From: Saxidomus purpurata
Taxonomy: Eukaryota > Mollusca > Bivalvia > Venerida > Veneridae
DNA: 64,000 nt
NCBI GenBank assembly: GCA_022818135.1
Contig: JAFMSR010000009.1
Location: 20,648,115-20,712,114, forward strand
Direction of reading: 5' to 3'
Positions 62,801 through 64,000 of the stretch are shown piece by piece. Below the pieces are notes generated by a model that did no database searches, was not told the DNA's origin, and worked only from the letters and a program-made list of their open reading frames with translations. A program made the position numbers and the translations under genes. Numbering within the stretch: position 1 is the first letter of the stretch; each line of letters opens with the position of its first letter.

Positions 62801-64000
62801 AATATGGTCTGTTTTAAATTTAAAACCACAACAGTTACTGTCATTGCATTATAGTAAAACACACAAAATGTGCCTGTTATATTGAAAAGAAAAGCATAGC
62901 GCATACGCTATTACAACTATTTACGTTCCCAAACGGAACAGAATAAAACTTGGGTGATATCATTTAAATAAAGAAGAAAAAATGGGAAAAAAATGATTAT
63001 TAATGCCTGACTGTATTAACCGTAAAGGTAAAAAACATAGCTCAAGACATCGAAGACATATTTAAATTGATAATTGATAAAAAGGACCCATGATGTTAAG
63101 CTACATCATCGGCGGACAACTTAACGTAAGAAAGGGGAGACTGAAAATTTGCACAACTTGTGAAAAGGGAATGTTTATTTTAGTTTAGAGACTATTTTTA
63201 TCACGGGCGTAGTCGAAGGTGTTCCGTAAAACTTACGTACGGTTACGATATGTGGCGATATTTACCGATCTTATTAGTATCCTACTACCTTAACAATGTA
63301 ATGTCTGGTGATTAACAATGTAATGTCTGGTGATAAACAAAGAATGTATACGCCACTTGAAACAAATAAATATTAATTGGTTTAATTCATGGTATTGGCG
63401 AAATTGACTGTAGACAAATAGCTCTACCTCATAATTCTGTTTCACTTACTGCTTTTAATTCCGATCCCGGCGGCAAAACATTTTTGATTCGTCGAAAACA
63501 AACTCTTTTCTTGACGTTTGTCTGAAAAATATATACCTTATTTCAATTTTTCTTTTTTTCTGGACTTTAGTAATCTTTTCATTCTATAAAATCTGGAATC
63601 TGTATATGTATGTACTATATGATACCACGTCATTTTTTTCTGGTTATTTCTGTACAGGAAACAAGCTTTGTCACTTAAAAGCTTCTTGAAAAGTTAAACC
63701 GTTATAATTTTGATCAGTTCAAATGCCTTCCTGTTTTAAGTTATAAAGCAAGGCACTAATGAAGCAATACATGTATGTTAGATGAAAAAGAGGTTCTAGC
63801 TAATCTTACAAAAACACTGTACAGTAAAGATGACTTTTAAAGAAGGACACTTGATATGCAGACTTTTTGAATTTGATAAAGTACAAAAGATGCCATACCT
63901 GCAAGGCGAATAGTCTGTACATATTTATTAAATTGGAGTGGATTAGTCAGCTTTAATATTGCAACATCTCTATCATAGCGGGCCTTTTTGTTGTATCTTT
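59802..64000 (-). CDS. S1 (chymotrypsin-fold) serine protease, last four exons (5' part beyond the window)
   Basis: Exons in reading order: 64000-63899 (partial), 63521-63450, 60931-60777, 59957-59802. They read YDRDVAILKLTNPLQFNKYV (catalytic Asp), QKCFAAGIGIKS (usual GWG position, here GIG), EVRLQMRSKNACQ, MVCSLTFLKATCS, GDSGGPLTCYDE (catalytic Ser), and end in AWIEKHLQ. All phases agree and splice sites are consensus (GTAAGTG, GTATGG, GTGAGTG donors). The residue six before the Ser is Ala, so trypsin-type specificity is unlikely. Exon sizes match the protease gene at 43.5-55 kb (156-bp last exon in both), so the two are tandem paralogs. The His and signal exons must lie beyond 64000. The protein is probably secreted, by analogy with the neighbour's signal peptide. 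Confidence 0.88.
60373..60440. repeat. 18-bp tandem repeat
   Basis: 'cccattcgg(a/g)ccatataa' recurs three times and a fourth partial unit reads 'cccatttgggcc'. It lies in the last intron of the second protease gene. Confidence 0.85.
62500..62621 (-). mobile_element. tRNA-derived SINE-like element (minus strand)
   Basis: On the minus strand it starts GAGCGGTTCAGTGGCCTAGT, with A box TGGCCTAGTGGTTA and B box GGTTCGACCCC. The first five bases pair with the final CGCTC. A non-tRNA tail follows ('tcttccggatgagacctaag'). A tRNA pseudogene is the alternative; the tail favours a SINE. Confidence 0.6.
63298..63340. repeat. 21-bp direct duplication
   Basis: 'acaatgtaatgtctggtgat' is repeated once with one intervening T/A. 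Minor. Confidence 0.8.

Overview
This window looks like nuclear DNA from an animal, most likely a bivalve mollusc. It is AT-rich, its genes have GT-AG introns, and repeats fill most of the space. The mollusc call rests on three things: dispersed repeats carrying 'agctcacctgag' ends and 'ggtcaaggtca' blocks, a Mab-21/cGAS-like gene with decayed relatives nearby, and RING-less B-box (TRIM-like) genes next to each other. The species cannot be named from the sequence alone.

Layout. (1) 434-8619, plus strand: the last 12 coding exons of VPS8, a CORVET tethering subunit, ending in a RING finger; its introns hold a mollusc repeat, a SINE, a 38-bp-arm foldback and a pure run of 236 A. (2) 9.5-15.2 kb: no gene; MITE-like foldbacks, a broken Tc1-like transposase fragment, dispersed repeats and an A/T-only tract. 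(3) 15872-17326, minus: an intact Mab-21/cGAS-like gene. (4) 17.4-30 kb: no intact gene; repeats present as inverted pairs, a 31-bp minisatellite, Mab-21 relics and a non-LTR retrotransposon RNase H relic. (5) 30104-31930 and 38942-40783, minus: two B-box/coiled-coil/beta-propeller paralogs. The first has a nonsense codon 51 codons before its expected end, and its 5' end with upstream DNA is duplicated in tandem. Between the two genes lie a SINE, mollusc repeats and a TA-flanked transposon with terminal inverted repeats. (6) 43481-54951, minus: a seven-exon S1 serine protease gene spread over 11.5 kb, with an in-frame stop and a phase conflict; a 61-bp satellite fills its last intron. (7) 54.95-59.8 kb: repeats and MITEs. 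(8) 59802-64000, minus: the last four exons of a second S1 protease, intact as far as seen and continuing past the window.

Only VPS8 is clearly a housekeeping gene. Mab-21/cGAS-like, TRIM-like and S1 protease families are all known to expand in bivalves and are often linked to immunity, and here each shows local duplication or decay. No evidence shows that they act together, so the reading of a fast-turnover, immune-flavoured region is inference. Exon boundaries come from hand translation, splice consensus and phase agreement.
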